This document shows positions 46,167 to 54,446 of a stretch of DNA of 64,000 bases, piece after piece. The notes beneath the pieces were generated by a model, which did not search any database, was not told where the DNA came from, and saw nothing but the letters and a program-made list of their open reading frames with translations. Source of the DNA: Methylocystis rosea (lineage in GTDB: Bacteria; Pseudomonadota; Alphaproteobacteria; Rhizobiales; Beijerinckiaceae); assembly GCF_003855495.1 (NCBI RefSeq), contig NZ_CP034086.1:3509501-3573500 (forward strand), read 5' to 3'. A program made the position numbers and the translations under genes. The stretch's first letter is position 1. The number at the start of each line of letters is the position of its first letter.

Positions 46167-47819
46167 ATGTCGACCGATCAAAACTTCCCGTCGGAAAAAG
46201 TGGTGTCGGAACTCGTCGCGCCGCAGGGTGTGCGGCCTCTCAATCAGCGTGGCCGGGTGGAACGTAGAGAGGTGCTGCGCGCCGGCGCCGCCGGAATCAT
46301 CGGGACCATTTTCGGCGGCAAATCCGCCAATGCGACAGGGCTGTTCTCAGGCCTGATGGGAGACTCAGCGTCGGCGGCGGAGGCGACTGCGCCGCGTCTT
46401 GCGACGCTCGGCGACTACGTCTGGCTCACCCCCACGAAGCTCGGCGGGGGCGCTCAGGTGCAGGATCTTGCGACCGGCAAAACAATGGCCTGGATCGAAT
46501 ATTGGAATTACGGCGACAGCTGCCCGATCGCTCATCATCTCGCGGCCTTTCCTTCGGCCGACCCGCGCAAAGGCTTCGAGTTCGTAAACTCGACCCAGGG
46601 TGGGCAGAACGTGCTGATCTATGGCATCCCCACGCAGATCCGGGAACATGGAATGCTCGATCCTTTGTGGGGTCAGGGCAATCAGATCTATCGCGTCGGC
46701 TTCGACGGGCAGCAGATGAATTTGCTCGAGAATGTCGCCGAGACCACGGGAATCGGACTTGGCGTGCACACCGTGATTTTCCCGGACGCGTCCGGGTTCA
46801 CGGTCGCGGACGGGCAAAAGGATGTGGTCGCCTTCTTCAATCGCGCCACCGGAAACCAGAAGACGACGGTGATCGACGCATTCCGTTTCGACTGGCGCGG
46901 AAACGAGCCGGACGGCGTGCTCGAGGACAACTGGTTCAAGGGAGGAACCGTTCGCGTCTCCCGTCTCTTAAAGGCGCCTGACACCGGGCTCTATGATTAT
47001 CGCGGCGTCAAGGGAAACAAGCTCGATTGGGAGATGGTGCCCATGGGCGAGTATCTCGCCTATTCGGGACAGCTTCCGGGCGACTCGGTGAAGACGCTGA
47101 CCGGCGCCGATAATTGCGTCCACCATCCGATCCATCCGCTCTCGCTGGTGACGCTTCGCATGTTCGCCGTCGGCGTCGTCATCGACCGCACGACGATGGA
47201 GCCGGTTGCGTGCATCTCTTCGCCGGACGGCACGACGAAGGAAAGCATTCCGGTCAAAAAAATCGCCGATGGCATTTGGGACATCAAGCTGGACAATGTC
47301 GTGTCGTCGGGACACGAATGCGGTTTTGGACCGCACGGCAAATGGTTCACCATGACGAACAACACCCGACAAAACAGCATGGGCGTGTTCGATTGTGCGG
47401 ACCGCGATCCACGCAACTGGAAACGAGTCACCGAGTTCAAGGATTCGCACTGGGTCGGCGCGACGCCGAGCCCGTTCCACATCACCTATTCGATGGACGG
47501 CTCAAAAATGTTTGTCTCCGAGCTGCATCGCAAGCCGGCGAAAAGCGCCATCGTCGTCGTCGACACTAATACGTGGACGACAATCAAGCGCTTCGAGAAT
47601 GTCGGCGTTGACCTGCAGACGATGCATGTCACCTATGACGGCAAATATGTGCTCGCGATCTTCAGCGGATTCCAGCGGCTCGAAGGAGGAACTTTCATCT
47701 TTACGCAGGATACGCTGGAGCCCGTTGGTTATATTCCGAACTTTGGCGGTCACCACGACTGCGTTATTGTTCCGCGGAACAATGAAGAGTTGATCCACAG
47801 CCGCTGCACCACGGTCTGA
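46167..47819 (+). CDS. Tat-exported NosZ-like beta-propeller lacking a CuA domain
   Basis: The 550-aa protein has a Tat signal (RREVLRAGAAGIIG, about residues 33-46) and a seven-bladed-propeller-like body. Compared by eye with Paracoccus-type nitrous-oxide reductase, whose CuZ cluster is held by seven histidines, counterparts can be placed: His123-His124 (PIAHHLA), His201 (LGVHTV), His383 (SGHECG), His438 (PFHITY), His487 (TMHVTYDGKY) and His530 (HHDCVIV, versus EPHDC in NosZ). The spacings of 55 and 49 residues between the fifth to sixth pairs agree with 56 and 51 in NosZ. The chain ends about 20 residues after the last ligand, so the C-terminal CuA domain is absent. Function is unknown: a divergent N2O reductase, another copper enzyme or a copper-binding protein. 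AGGGAGAG precedes the ATG. Confidence 0.75.
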   Translation: MSTDQNFPSEKVVSELVAPQGVRPLNQRGRVERREVLRAGAAGIIGTIFGGKSANATGLFSGLMGDSASAAEATAPRLATLGDYVWLTPTKLGGGAQVQDLATGKTMAWIEYWNYGDSCPIAHHLAAFPSADPRKGFEFVNSTQGGQNVLIYGIPTQIREHGMLDPLWGQGNQIYRVGFDGQQMNLLENVAETTGIGLGVHTVIFPDASGFTVADGQKDVVAFFNRATGNQKTTVIDAFRFDWRGNEPDGVLEDNWFKGGTVRVSRLLKAPDTGLYDYRGVKGNKLDWEMVPMGEYLAYSGQLPGDSVKTLTGADNCVHHPIHPLSLVTLRMFAVGVVIDRTTMEPVACISSPDGTTKESIPVKKIADGIWDIKLDNVVSSGHECGFGPHGKWFTMTNNTRQNSMGVFDCADRDPRNWKRVTEFKDSHWVGATPSPFHITYSMDGSKMFVSELHRKPAKSAIVVVDTNTWTTIKRFENVGVDLQTMHVTYDGKYVLAIFSGFQRLEGGTFIFTQDTLEPVGYIPNFGGHHDCVIVPRNNEELIHSRCTTV

Positions 47820-47853
47820 CGGGATCGGCGAACCCGCAAGACGATTCTCGTCT

Positions 47854-47884
47854 CGCTTGCGCCTAGCGACGCGCGTCGCAAGCG
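47854..47884 (+). terminator. Hairpin after the NosZ-like gene
   Basis: CGCTTGCG and CGCAAGCG pair perfectly, and the loop contains a 14-nt perfect palindrome (GCGACGCGCGTCGC) giving an alternative stem. There is no T tract. It may end or attenuate transcription before the ABC genes. Confidence 0.45.
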
Positions 47885-47957
47885 ATCGCGGCTACACAAC
47901 GAAGCGGCCCCGCCTCACGCGCCAGGCCGCATCGAACTGCGGATTAACGGTTAGCCT

Positions 47958-49265
47958 ATGACGAAACGCCATCGCTCGCGCTTCCTGCTGGTGCGGCTCG
48001 GCGCTCAGAACGTCGGACGTCGGCTGCTGCGGAGCCTGTTGCTCGGCTTGGCGGTGATGATCGCCGTCGGCGTTGTCTTCTCCGGCTTTGTCACCGGCTG
48101 GTCGCTGCGGGAAGGAATTTTGACGACCTTTTCGCGAATGGGCGCCGATCTCCTTATCGTGCCGCATGGTGCCTTGGTGAACATCACCAGCACGTTGCTC
48201 ACAATTCAGCCGACGGATCTCGATCTGGATGCTGCTCTGGGCGACAAGCTCAGAGCCGTTCCCGGCGTGGCGAAGGTCGCCGCGCAGCATCTCATCCGCG
48301 CGAGCGTCGAAGGACGCGCGATCAATCTAATCGCCTATGATCAGGCGACCGATTTCACCGTCGAATCTTGGCTGCCCGCGGGGGAGAGACCCGTGGCGGC
48401 GACGGGGGGCCTGCTTGTTGGGGAGCGGGTCGCGCTGAAGACCGGCGAAGCCCTGACGATTTGCGGTCGGTCGCTGGTCGTGATGGGAAGATTGGGCCGA
48501 ACCGGCGTGGGGCCCTTTGATGAATCTTATTTCATCACCTTTTCCGCGCTCGACGAACTTGTCGCCGCCGCGATCCGGGCGCGCCCTGCGAGCGTCCCTG
48601 TTCATCCGCCCGCGACTTCGCCTTCGGAAGGGGTTGACGCGACGCATCATGATCACGCCGCAGGACGGGCCGAATGCCTTCCGTCAATCGCGCAGGATCG
48701 TGTCTCTGCGTTTCTCCTGCAACTGTCGCCCGGCGCCTCGGCGGAGCAAGCGCGTTTCGCCATTGGACAGATCCCGGCGATCAAAATCGTCACGGGCAAT
48801 CCGATCTTCACCGCCGCGCGCCAATCGCTTGGCAGTCTCTTCTGGGGCGTGGCGATTTTTGCAGGCTTGCTGATGCTGGCGATATTCTTTCTCGTGTCGT
48901 TGTTGTTTTCCGCCATCGTCCAGGAGCGCTATCGCGAAATCGGCGTGCTGCGCGCCATGGGCGCGCGGCCAGCGCAGATCATATCGATCACCCTGATCGA
49001 GGCTGGGCTCATCACAGGCTTTGGCGGCCTGTTAGGCGTCGGCGCGGGTTTCTCGCTGATTTTCGTTTTTGCCCGTTCTCTCGGCTTTTATTTTTCGTCC
49101 CTCGGCGTGCCCTTCGAGGCCCCGCCTGCGGGGGTCATATGGATCGCGGCGGGCGCGGCCGCGCTCTGCGGCGTTACGATCGGCGTCGGAGGGGCTTTCG
49201 TCGCCGCTTGGCGCACACGGCGTCTTGAGCCCTACGCGATGATCCAGATGGAAAGCGCGCGATGA
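47958..49265 (+). CDS. FtsX/MacB-type ABC permease with a His-rich loop
   Basis: The 435-aa protein has one N-terminal helix (LLLGLAVMIAVGVVFSGFV), a periplasmic domain of about 240 residues and three C-terminal helices with the FtsX motif IVQERYREIGVLRAMGARP. This is the LolC/MacB-type topology of mechanotransmission ABC systems, which act on periplasmic or lipoprotein substrates instead of passing solutes. Near residues 215-235 the loop holds VPVHPP and THHDH, a possible metal site. It is ATGA-coupled to the ATPase and lies 138 bp after the NosZ-like gene. Confidence 0.88.
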   Translation: MTKRHRSRFLLVRLGAQNVGRRLLRSLLLGLAVMIAVGVVFSGFVTGWSLREGILTTFSRMGADLLIVPHGALVNITSTLLTIQPTDLDLDAALGDKLRAVPGVAKVAAQHLIRASVEGRAINLIAYDQATDFTVESWLPAGERPVAATGGLLVGERVALKTGEALTICGRSLVVMGRLGRTGVGPFDESYFITFSALDELVAAAIRARPASVPVHPPATSPSEGVDATHHDHAAGRAECLPSIAQDRVSAFLLQLSPGASAEQARFAIGQIPAIKIVTGNPIFTAARQSLGSLFWGVAIFAGLLMLAIFFLVSLLFSAIVQERYREIGVLRAMGARPAQIISITLIEAGLITGFGGLLGVGAGFSLIFVFARSLGFYFSSLGVPFEAPPAGVIWIAAGAAALCGVTIGVGGAFVAAWRTRRLEPYAMIQMESAR

Positions 49266-50662
49266 TTCTTTCCGCCACGGGTTTGCGGAAGCATTACGGC
49301 GGCGATCCTGGCGTGGACGCGGTGATCTCTGCCGATTTGATCGTTGGCGCAGGCGAGTTCGTGTCGGTCGTCGGACGTTCCGGCTCCGGTAAATCGACGC
49401 TGCTCGCCATGGTCGGCGGGCTGACGCCGCCGACGGCAGGCAGGGTTCAACTCGCGGGGGACGAGATCTGGGATCTTCCCGAGGCGCAGCTTGCCGATGT
49501 CAGGCGGGAGCGCATCGGTTTCGTCTTTCAGTTCCAGAGTCTCCTTCCCAATCTTCGGGCCATCGACAATGTCGCCTTGCCGGCCCTTCTGGGTGACGAC
49601 GTGACGCCAGAATGCGCCTATGCGCGCGCGCAAGGCCTTCTCGCCCGCGTGGGCCTGAGCGATCGGATGACAGCCTTCCCAGGACAGATGTCCGGCGGCG
49701 AGCAGCGTCGCGTCGTGATCGCTCGAGCTTTGATCAATGAACCGCAATTGCTTCTTGGGGACGAACCGACAAGCGATCTCGACGAGGAGACGGAAGAAGA
49801 GATCTTCGCGCTGCTCGACAATTTGCGACGAGAGGAAAATTTCGCCATGGCGCTCGTCACGCATAACCATGCGCTTGCGCAACGCGCTGATCGCATGTTC
49901 GAGATGCGGCAAGGAATTCTCCTTCCGAGCGACGAACCGCGCGCCTTCGTCGCTGCGCCGATCCGCTACGTTGAACCGACCGCGAAAAAAACGCCCGCGC
50001 CGGTCGGCGCCGTTGCAGACGGCGCTCGCGATTTCGACAAACTCGGCAAGACGCTGTGGGCGACAGCGGGACGCATCTTCGCCGCCGCGGCGCTGTTGTT
50101 CGTCATTGCGTCTGTGGCAAATTACGGCGTGGCGCGCTACCAGCAGTATGAACTGGACGCCGGTCGGCAGCGACTCGCCGCGCTCGAAGAACTTGCGACC
50201 TCCACCCTGCAGAGCGACATCGCGTCAATTACGCAGCTTGGCGAGGGCCGTTATGAGGTGACGATTTATCTGGAGAACACAAAGGCCGAACAACCCATTT
50301 ACGTCATGTCGCCGAGCGTGCAGGGTTTCGTGCAGGTTGGAGTCGGCTGGCAGGAAGCGCCGCTCACGCCGGTCGACGACGCGACCGCCGCGGTGCTGAA
50401 AGTCACAGGCCGGCAGCTCTACCGCTTCATCTTTGAGGCCCGCCTCACGAAATTCACCGAATTATTGCCGCACTACATGCATGTGCGCTTCAGCAACAAC
50501 ATGCTTGTCAGTCCCGAGAGCACGCCCACGAATGAGTTATTTCAGCGCGTCGATAATTATTATGTCTATCTGAAACCGGACAATGTCGACGACGCCACGA
50601 TCGCGAAAGATGTCCGATTTCCCGGGCCGCCTCCGCTCTGGATCTGGATGCCGCCGCACTGA
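49262..50662 (+). CDS. ABC ATPase fused to a membrane-anchored extracytoplasmic domain
   Basis: Residues 1 to about 225 form a LolD/MacB-like ATPase: Walker A GRSGSGKST (38-46), Q loop VFQFQSLLPN, signature MSGGEQRRV, Walker B LLLGDEP and the H loop VTHNH. A linker follows, then a single membrane helix at about 270-290 (RIFAAAALLFVIASVANYGVA). A domain of about 175 residues comes next, with beta-rich character (RYEVTIYLENTKAEQPIYVM) and a Pro/Trp-rich end (PPPLWIWMPPH). I do not recognise that domain. The orientation places it outside the cytoplasm. The fusion is intact with no frameshift signs. It may stand in for a separate periplasmic partner such as NosD. Confidence 0.87.
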   Translation: MILSATGLRKHYGGDPGVDAVISADLIVGAGEFVSVVGRSGSGKSTLLAMVGGLTPPTAGRVQLAGDEIWDLPEAQLADVRRERIGFVFQFQSLLPNLRAIDNVALPALLGDDVTPECAYARAQGLLARVGLSDRMTAFPGQMSGGEQRRVVIARALINEPQLLLGDEPTSDLDEETEEEIFALLDNLRREENFAMALVTHNHALAQRADRMFEMRQGILLPSDEPRAFVAAPIRYVEPTAKKTPAPVGAVADGARDFDKLGKTLWATAGRIFAAAALLFVIASVANYGVARYQQYELDAGRQRLAALEELATSTLQSDIASITQLGEGRYEVTIYLENTKAEQPIYVMSPSVQGFVQVGVGWQEAPLTPVDDATAAVLKVTGRQLYRFIFEARLTKFTELLPHYMHVRFSNNMLVSPESTPTNELFQRVDNYYVYLKPDNVDDATIAKDVRFPGPPPLWIWMPPH

Positions 50663-50730
50663 AGTCGCGCGCCATAGCGCCGCTGCTCCACTCTCTCCGT
50701 GAAGTTGGCGAACGCAATCGCAATCGCGCT

Positions 50731-51468
50731 CTACGCGGTGGCGGCGGCGTCCAAAATCGCTGCAGCTTCGATAAGGTCGAAGTCGGGAATGCGCGCGTTC
50801 GTCAAAGGATCTTCGCCTGATATCCATTGTTCGAGCGCATTTGGCGCGGAGAGCGCGCAATTAAGAGCTCTGTTGACCTCGTAAAGTCCCCAAGCCAGTC
50901 CCGCGCGCCGCAGCGCCGCCATCAAGGCGTTCTGAACGAGGCTGCGGACAACGAGATGCGGCGTGGAGATCGGCGCTTCAACGGCTTCGCCTCTCACCGC
51001 CGCAAGGCATAACGCCTTGTCGAAGGCCGCATGACCGCGGCAAGCAAGCGGACGAATTTTATAGGCGAGGCATAATTCGCCTTCGATCAGCGGGCAGGCA
51101 TGCTGGGCGGTCAGTCGCTGTTCTTCGGACAGCCCGCCAACGGCCCGATCGGCGTCGGCGATGCGCTTTCCGAGCATTATGCCACGCTCCCGAAAGGCGG
51201 CGGCGTTGACGGAAATGAAGCGCGCGAGCAGGAATATTTCCGGCGCCGTCGCGACGACGCGAAGGCGGCAACAGGCCGCGCATTCTCCCTGACAGGCGAG
51301 CGCTGGCGCGCCTGTCGCCTGAAGGGCGACGTTCTGCGTGAAGCTGTCAAAAGCTTGCGCGCAGAGCAGCGCGACAAGCTCTGGGCGCGCCCCGCGCGAG
51401 CTTATCGTCTCGCTGAAGGCGTTCGACGCGGCCTTGAAGAAGGCGGAAGGGCTGATATCTCCGCTCAT
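50731..51468 (-). CDS. YkgJ-family CxxCxxCC metal-cluster protein
   Basis: The 245-aa protein carries CQGECAACCRL in the middle, plus later conserved cysteines in ACPLIEGELCLAYKIRPLACRGH, the pattern of the UPF0153/YkgJ zinc- or iron-binding family. Its role is unknown. ATG 51468 is preferred because AAGG lies upstream; the longer frame from 51789 adds about 107 low-complexity residues with no family resemblance. It is transcribed towards the ABC genes. Confidence 0.8.
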   Translation of the reverse strand: MSGDISPSAFFKAASNAFSETISSRGARPELVALLCAQAFDSFTQNVALQATGAPALACQGECAACCRLRVVATAPEIFLLARFISVNAAAFRERGIMLGKRIADADRAVGGLSEEQRLTAQHACPLIEGELCLAYKIRPLACRGHAAFDKALCLAAVRGEAVEAPISTPHLVVRSLVQNALMAALRRAGLAWGLYEVNRALNCALSAPNALEQWISGEDPLTNARIPDFDLIEAAAILDAAATA

Positions 51469-52414
51469 CCGCCTTTTTCCACCCCTACGCCAGTAGAAGA
51501 TGATCGGCGCAGCGCTGGCTTCGCACGCCGATCTCGGTTGCGAGCTCCAACTCCTAAGACCGCGATACTGCGGAGCATCGTGCTGGTGAAGAACGTTGCG
51601 CGGATTGGCGGGTCGGAAGAGGAGCCTGAAACCGGAGGGGATCGTCGGCCTCCACCTGGGGCGCTCCGGCGTCATTCGCGATTCTGCCCCGACATGCGGA
51701 TGGGGGCAAGGTGGTAGCGGAGGAGCGATACCGCCTTTCCCCACAACGCCTAAATATCCGCTACTGTATTCGGTCCTTCGCTTAACCAAGGTAGCGAGCG
51801 CGTTAAGATATCCGACTGAGCAGCAGATAGATCGACCGCATTGGTTGTAAGCGGTGCGAGAACGACCCCTGATCGCTTGTGGACATTTTGATGGGGCGGA
51901 TCTCGCCGCCGCGCCAATTCATGAAGCTCGGCGCCGAGCGCTTCTTGATAGCCCAAATTGCTTTCTCGCGGTTTTTGAGGTGGCCACATGCAGACCGAGT
52001 GAAAGCTCTAGCTGAGAGTTTCACCGGGCGTGAGCGTCATAGTAGAATCGGGCATGACGCACATTCCCGGTTCTGATCGCTCGCAGTTGCTGCTCTTGCC
52101 CGAGGCAATCGAAGTTACGTCACCGCCGACGACCCGGTCCGCTTCATTGACGCCTTCGTGGGCGGGCTGGACTTGAAGACAACTGGTCGGCGATGGCGGC
52201 CTGATATTAACCGAGCCCGCCCATTTTGAACTTTGTTCACTTGGAAACTTACTTTTAAAAAAGGAAAGGAAGATTCCATCCTGATAGCGGCGCATAAATT
52301 TAGATCCTTTAAAAATACATTGATTTCAATGTGTAGCAAAGAAATGCGTCGCGGCCCCGGCCTTGGCGCCCTCATTGCAATTTCTCCAAAAAAGAAAGTT
52401 GGGAGGAGTTGCCG
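51469..52414 (+). other. Intergenic region with a transposase remnant
   Basis: This region of nearly 950 bases holds a decayed insertion-sequence fragment at 52054-52229 and, at about 52225-52345, an AT-rich stretch unlike the flanking GC-rich genes. It should also contain the promoter of the hydrogenase accessory operon, just after GGGAGGAG at 52401-52408. I could not find a clear sigma-54 -24/-12 element. Other short frames on both strands are not recognisable. Confidence 0.6.
52054..52229 (+). pseudogene. IS1182-like transposase N-terminal remnant, frameshifted
   Basis: Frame one from ATG 52054 reads MTHIPGSDRSQLLLLPEAIE, the typical N-terminus of IS1182-type transposases. At about 52114 one base appears to be missing, and the match continues in another frame as YVTADDPVRFIDAFVGGLDL followed by KTTGRRWRPDI, until a stop at 52227-52229. 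The rest of the transposase (over 400 residues) is absent. No terminal inverted repeats were identified. Confidence 0.78.
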
Positions 52415-52852
52415 ATGTCGCCTTTGCTGCGGCGCCTGATCGAACGGGCGCGGCTGCCGCTCGTGGATGAGTTGAGCCTCGAAGCGTTTCTCGACGGCGT
52501 GTCTAAGGAGCGCGCGCAGGCCCTGCTGTTCCTTTCCGGCGATGGCGCGAATCGTCCCGAGACCGGCGATGTCGCGGTCGTGCTGCCCGAACTGTTGTCG
52601 CATTTTTCGGATCGCCTGCGCGGCGCCGTGATCGCCCCCGAAGCCGAAGAAAGACTGCGTCCGCGGCTTCACGCCTATGTGTCGCCAAGTCTCGTCGTCA
52701 TGCGGGGACGCGTGCCCGTCGGCGTCATGCCGAAAATCTGGGACTGGGCCGATTACATCGCGAAGATCGAGGGTTTTCTCGACCCTTGCGCGCCTGTGCT
52801 CGCCGGACCGAAAAGGCCGCAGGTCGAGATTTCTTTCAGAGCGGGAGCCTGA
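52415..52852 (+). CDS. hupG: Hydrogenase maturation protein HupG (HyaE/HoxO family)
   Basis: The 145-aa thioredoxin-fold protein resembles HupG/HyaE, a chaperone for the twin-arginine-exported hydrogenase small subunit. Visible are the segments ALLFLSGDGANRPETGDVAV and SPSLVVMRGRVPVGVMPKI. ATG 52415 follows a strong GGGAGGAG ribosome binding site; a TTG at 52409 is less likely. It is the first gene of the hup/hyp operon in this window, whereas in related clusters hupSLCDF precede it. Confidence 0.9.
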   Translation: MSPLLRRLIERARLPLVDELSLEAFLDGVSKERAQALLFLSGDGANRPETGDVAVVLPELLSHFSDRLRGAVIAPEAEERLRPRLHAYVSPSLVVMRGRVPVGVMPKIWDWADYIAKIEGFLDPCAPVLAGPKRPQVEISFRAGA

Positions 52853-52855
52853 CCC

Positions 52856-53713
52856 GTGAAAGCAGGATTTTGGGCGGCCCCCGAAGGCGCGGACGAGGCG
52901 ATGCCGGTCGAGCCGATCGGCCTCGACGACGTTTTTTCCGCGGGCCTCAGTCTACGTCTCGGCAGTCTTGCGAATAAAAAGTCGGAAGACCTCGTTCGTC
53001 GTTGCGCCGGCGTTGGAAGCCTTCTCCTCGAACTCGCGGAGGCGCTCGCCCTTCAGAAGGCGGAAGAGCAGGGTCGTCTCTTTGACATTACCGATCGCAC
53101 CGCGGACGAGCGCGAACTCCTCGACCAGGCGCTCGGCGCGGGCGAGGTGAGCGGCGTCGTCGCGTTGCCGGAGGGTGTCACGGCGCAAATCGCGGAATCG
53201 ACCATGGCCGGCCTCTGGCGCGTGCGCTTCAGCGACGCCAACGATCGGCTCGTCGGCGATTATCTTGAGGTCAGCGACATTCCCGAGATCGTTAAGCGCG
53301 CGGCGATCGTCAATGCGCGCGACGTTTCCTTTGGCGAAGCGCCCGAAGGCGCCATGAACGTCATGCCGCTCCTCGCGGAAATTCGCGCGCGCGTCGCGGC
53401 CTTCACGCCGGGCGCCAAGTCTCACATCATCAATTTCATGCTGTTTCCGATGGCGCCGGAAGACATGGGCTTCCTGCAGGCTTCGCTCGGAGAGGGGCCT
53501 GTCGGCCTCCTGTCGCGCGGCTACGGCAAGTGCCGCGTTCATGCGACGGCGACGCGCCACGTCTGGTCGGTGCAATATTTCAACGCCATGGACGAGATCA
53601 TTCTCGATACGCTCGAAATCGGCGGCGTGCCTGTCGTCGCTTTGGCGGCGACCGAGGATTTTCGTGATTCGAGCGAGCGGCTCCGCGAAATCTATGAGGC
53701 CTATTTCCAATGA
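52856..53713 (+). CDS. hupH: Hydrogenase expression/formation protein HupH
   Basis: The 285-aa protein matches HupH/HoxQ/HyaF: ALPEGVTAQIAESTMAGLWR, GAMNVMPLLAEIRAR, SHIINFMLFPM, and SRGYGKCRVHATATRHVWSV with its conserved Cys. HupH acts in small-subunit iron-sulfur maturation. The GTG start at 52856 lies 3 bp after the hupG stop. The stop overlaps the rubredoxin gene (ATGA). Confidence 0.93.
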   Translation: MKAGFWAAPEGADEAMPVEPIGLDDVFSAGLSLRLGSLANKKSEDLVRRCAGVGSLLLELAEALALQKAEEQGRLFDITDRTADERELLDQALGAGEVSGVVALPEGVTAQIAESTMAGLWRVRFSDANDRLVGDYLEVSDIPEIVKRAAIVNARDVSFGEAPEGAMNVMPLLAEIRARVAAFTPGAKSHIINFMLFPMAPEDMGFLQASLGEGPVGLLSRGYGKCRVHATATRHVWSVQYFNAMDEIILDTLEIGGVPVVALAATEDFRDSSERLREIYEAYFQ

Positions 53714-53928
53714 GCTTCGAGAATTTCGATGCGCCTCGCGATGTGAGCGCCAATGCAAAAATGGAATGCGGCGTGTGCTGGCATGTCTATGATCCCTCGC
53801 TTGGCGACGACGTCTGGCAGATTCCGCCTGGCGTATCCTTCAGCGCATTGCCCGCGGATTGGCGCTGTCCGAATTGCGATGCGCCGCTGGCGAAATTCAT
53901 GAGGCTCGTCGATGAGCGCGATGGTTGA
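53710..53928 (+). CDS. hupI: Rubredoxin HupI
   Basis: The 72-aa rubredoxin has its Fe ligands in MECGVCWHVYDP and WRCPNCDAPLAKF, with the usual GDDVWQIPPGVSFSALP middle. HupI/HoxR rubredoxins protect or assist hydrogenase maturation in the presence of O2. It overlaps hupH by 4 bp and hupJ by 17 bp. Confidence 0.96.
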   Translation: MSFENFDAPRDVSANAKMECGVCWHVYDPSLGDDVWQIPPGVSFSALPADWRCPNCDAPLAKFMRLVDERDG

Positions 53929-54436
53929 TGCCGCGCGCGCAGCGGCGGCGACACTCGCCGGCGCGCTGCTCGCCGATCACTACCGGCGCGTCCATGAAGC
54001 GATGCGCGATCTGCCGATCTGCAATCCGGCGCTGGAGATAGAAGCGATCGGCTTCCGGCCCTATGGGGGCCACGCGGTCGGCGTCATTCTCACGCCCTGG
54101 TTCATGAACCTTATGATCTGCGCAGCGGACGCCGAGGAGCTCCCGCCGAAGGCTCCAGGCGAAACGGCCTATTGGCCGCTGACTGCCGGGCGCGTGGGCT
54201 TTGTCGTTGGATGGCTCGAAGGCTTCGGCCGCGTCGACAGCTGCTCGCTCTTTTCTCCGATGGACGATTTTGCTGATCACGCCGCGGCGCGCGCCGTCGC
54301 CGTCGCCGCGCTCGACGAATTGTTCGATCCCGCTTTAGCGGACGCACGCGCCGCGGCGACGCGGAGACCCGCGTTGCTGGATCGGCGTTCGCTTATTTTC
54401 GGCGCGAAGCGCGACGAAACGCATGTCGCGCCATGA
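53912..54436 (+). CDS. hupJ: Hydrogenase assembly chaperone HupJ (HybE family)
   Basis: The 174-aa protein matches the HybE/HupJ family: ICNPALEIEAIGFRPYGGHAVGVILTPWFMNL is its diagnostic region, here at about residues 36-67 (only the family hallmark is named; the stretch GVILTPWFMNLMI is clearest). HybE-type chaperones prevent premature Tat export of the hydrogenase. A second conserved segment is GRVGFVVGWLEG followed by SCSLFSPM. The ATG start is inside hupI. Confidence 0.92.
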   Translation: MSAMVDAARAAAATLAGALLADHYRRVHEAMRDLPICNPALEIEAIGFRPYGGHAVGVILTPWFMNLMICAADAEELPPKAPGETAYWPLTAGRVGFVVGWLEGFGRVDSCSLFSPMDDFADHAAARAVAVAALDELFDPALADARAAATRRPALLDRRSLIFGAKRDETHVAP

Positions 54437-54446
54437 GCGACGGGCC

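Noticed and set aside
46167..47819. Selenium-binding protein/methanethiol oxidase (SBP56) as identity of the propeller
   Set aside because: I considered it first, but the SBP56 motifs are absent and the His pattern fits the NosZ catalytic domain much better.
52233..52439. 68-codon plus-strand frame before hupG
   Set aside because: It lies in the AT-rich patch, overlaps the hupG ribosome binding site and start, and resembles nothing known; likely chance.
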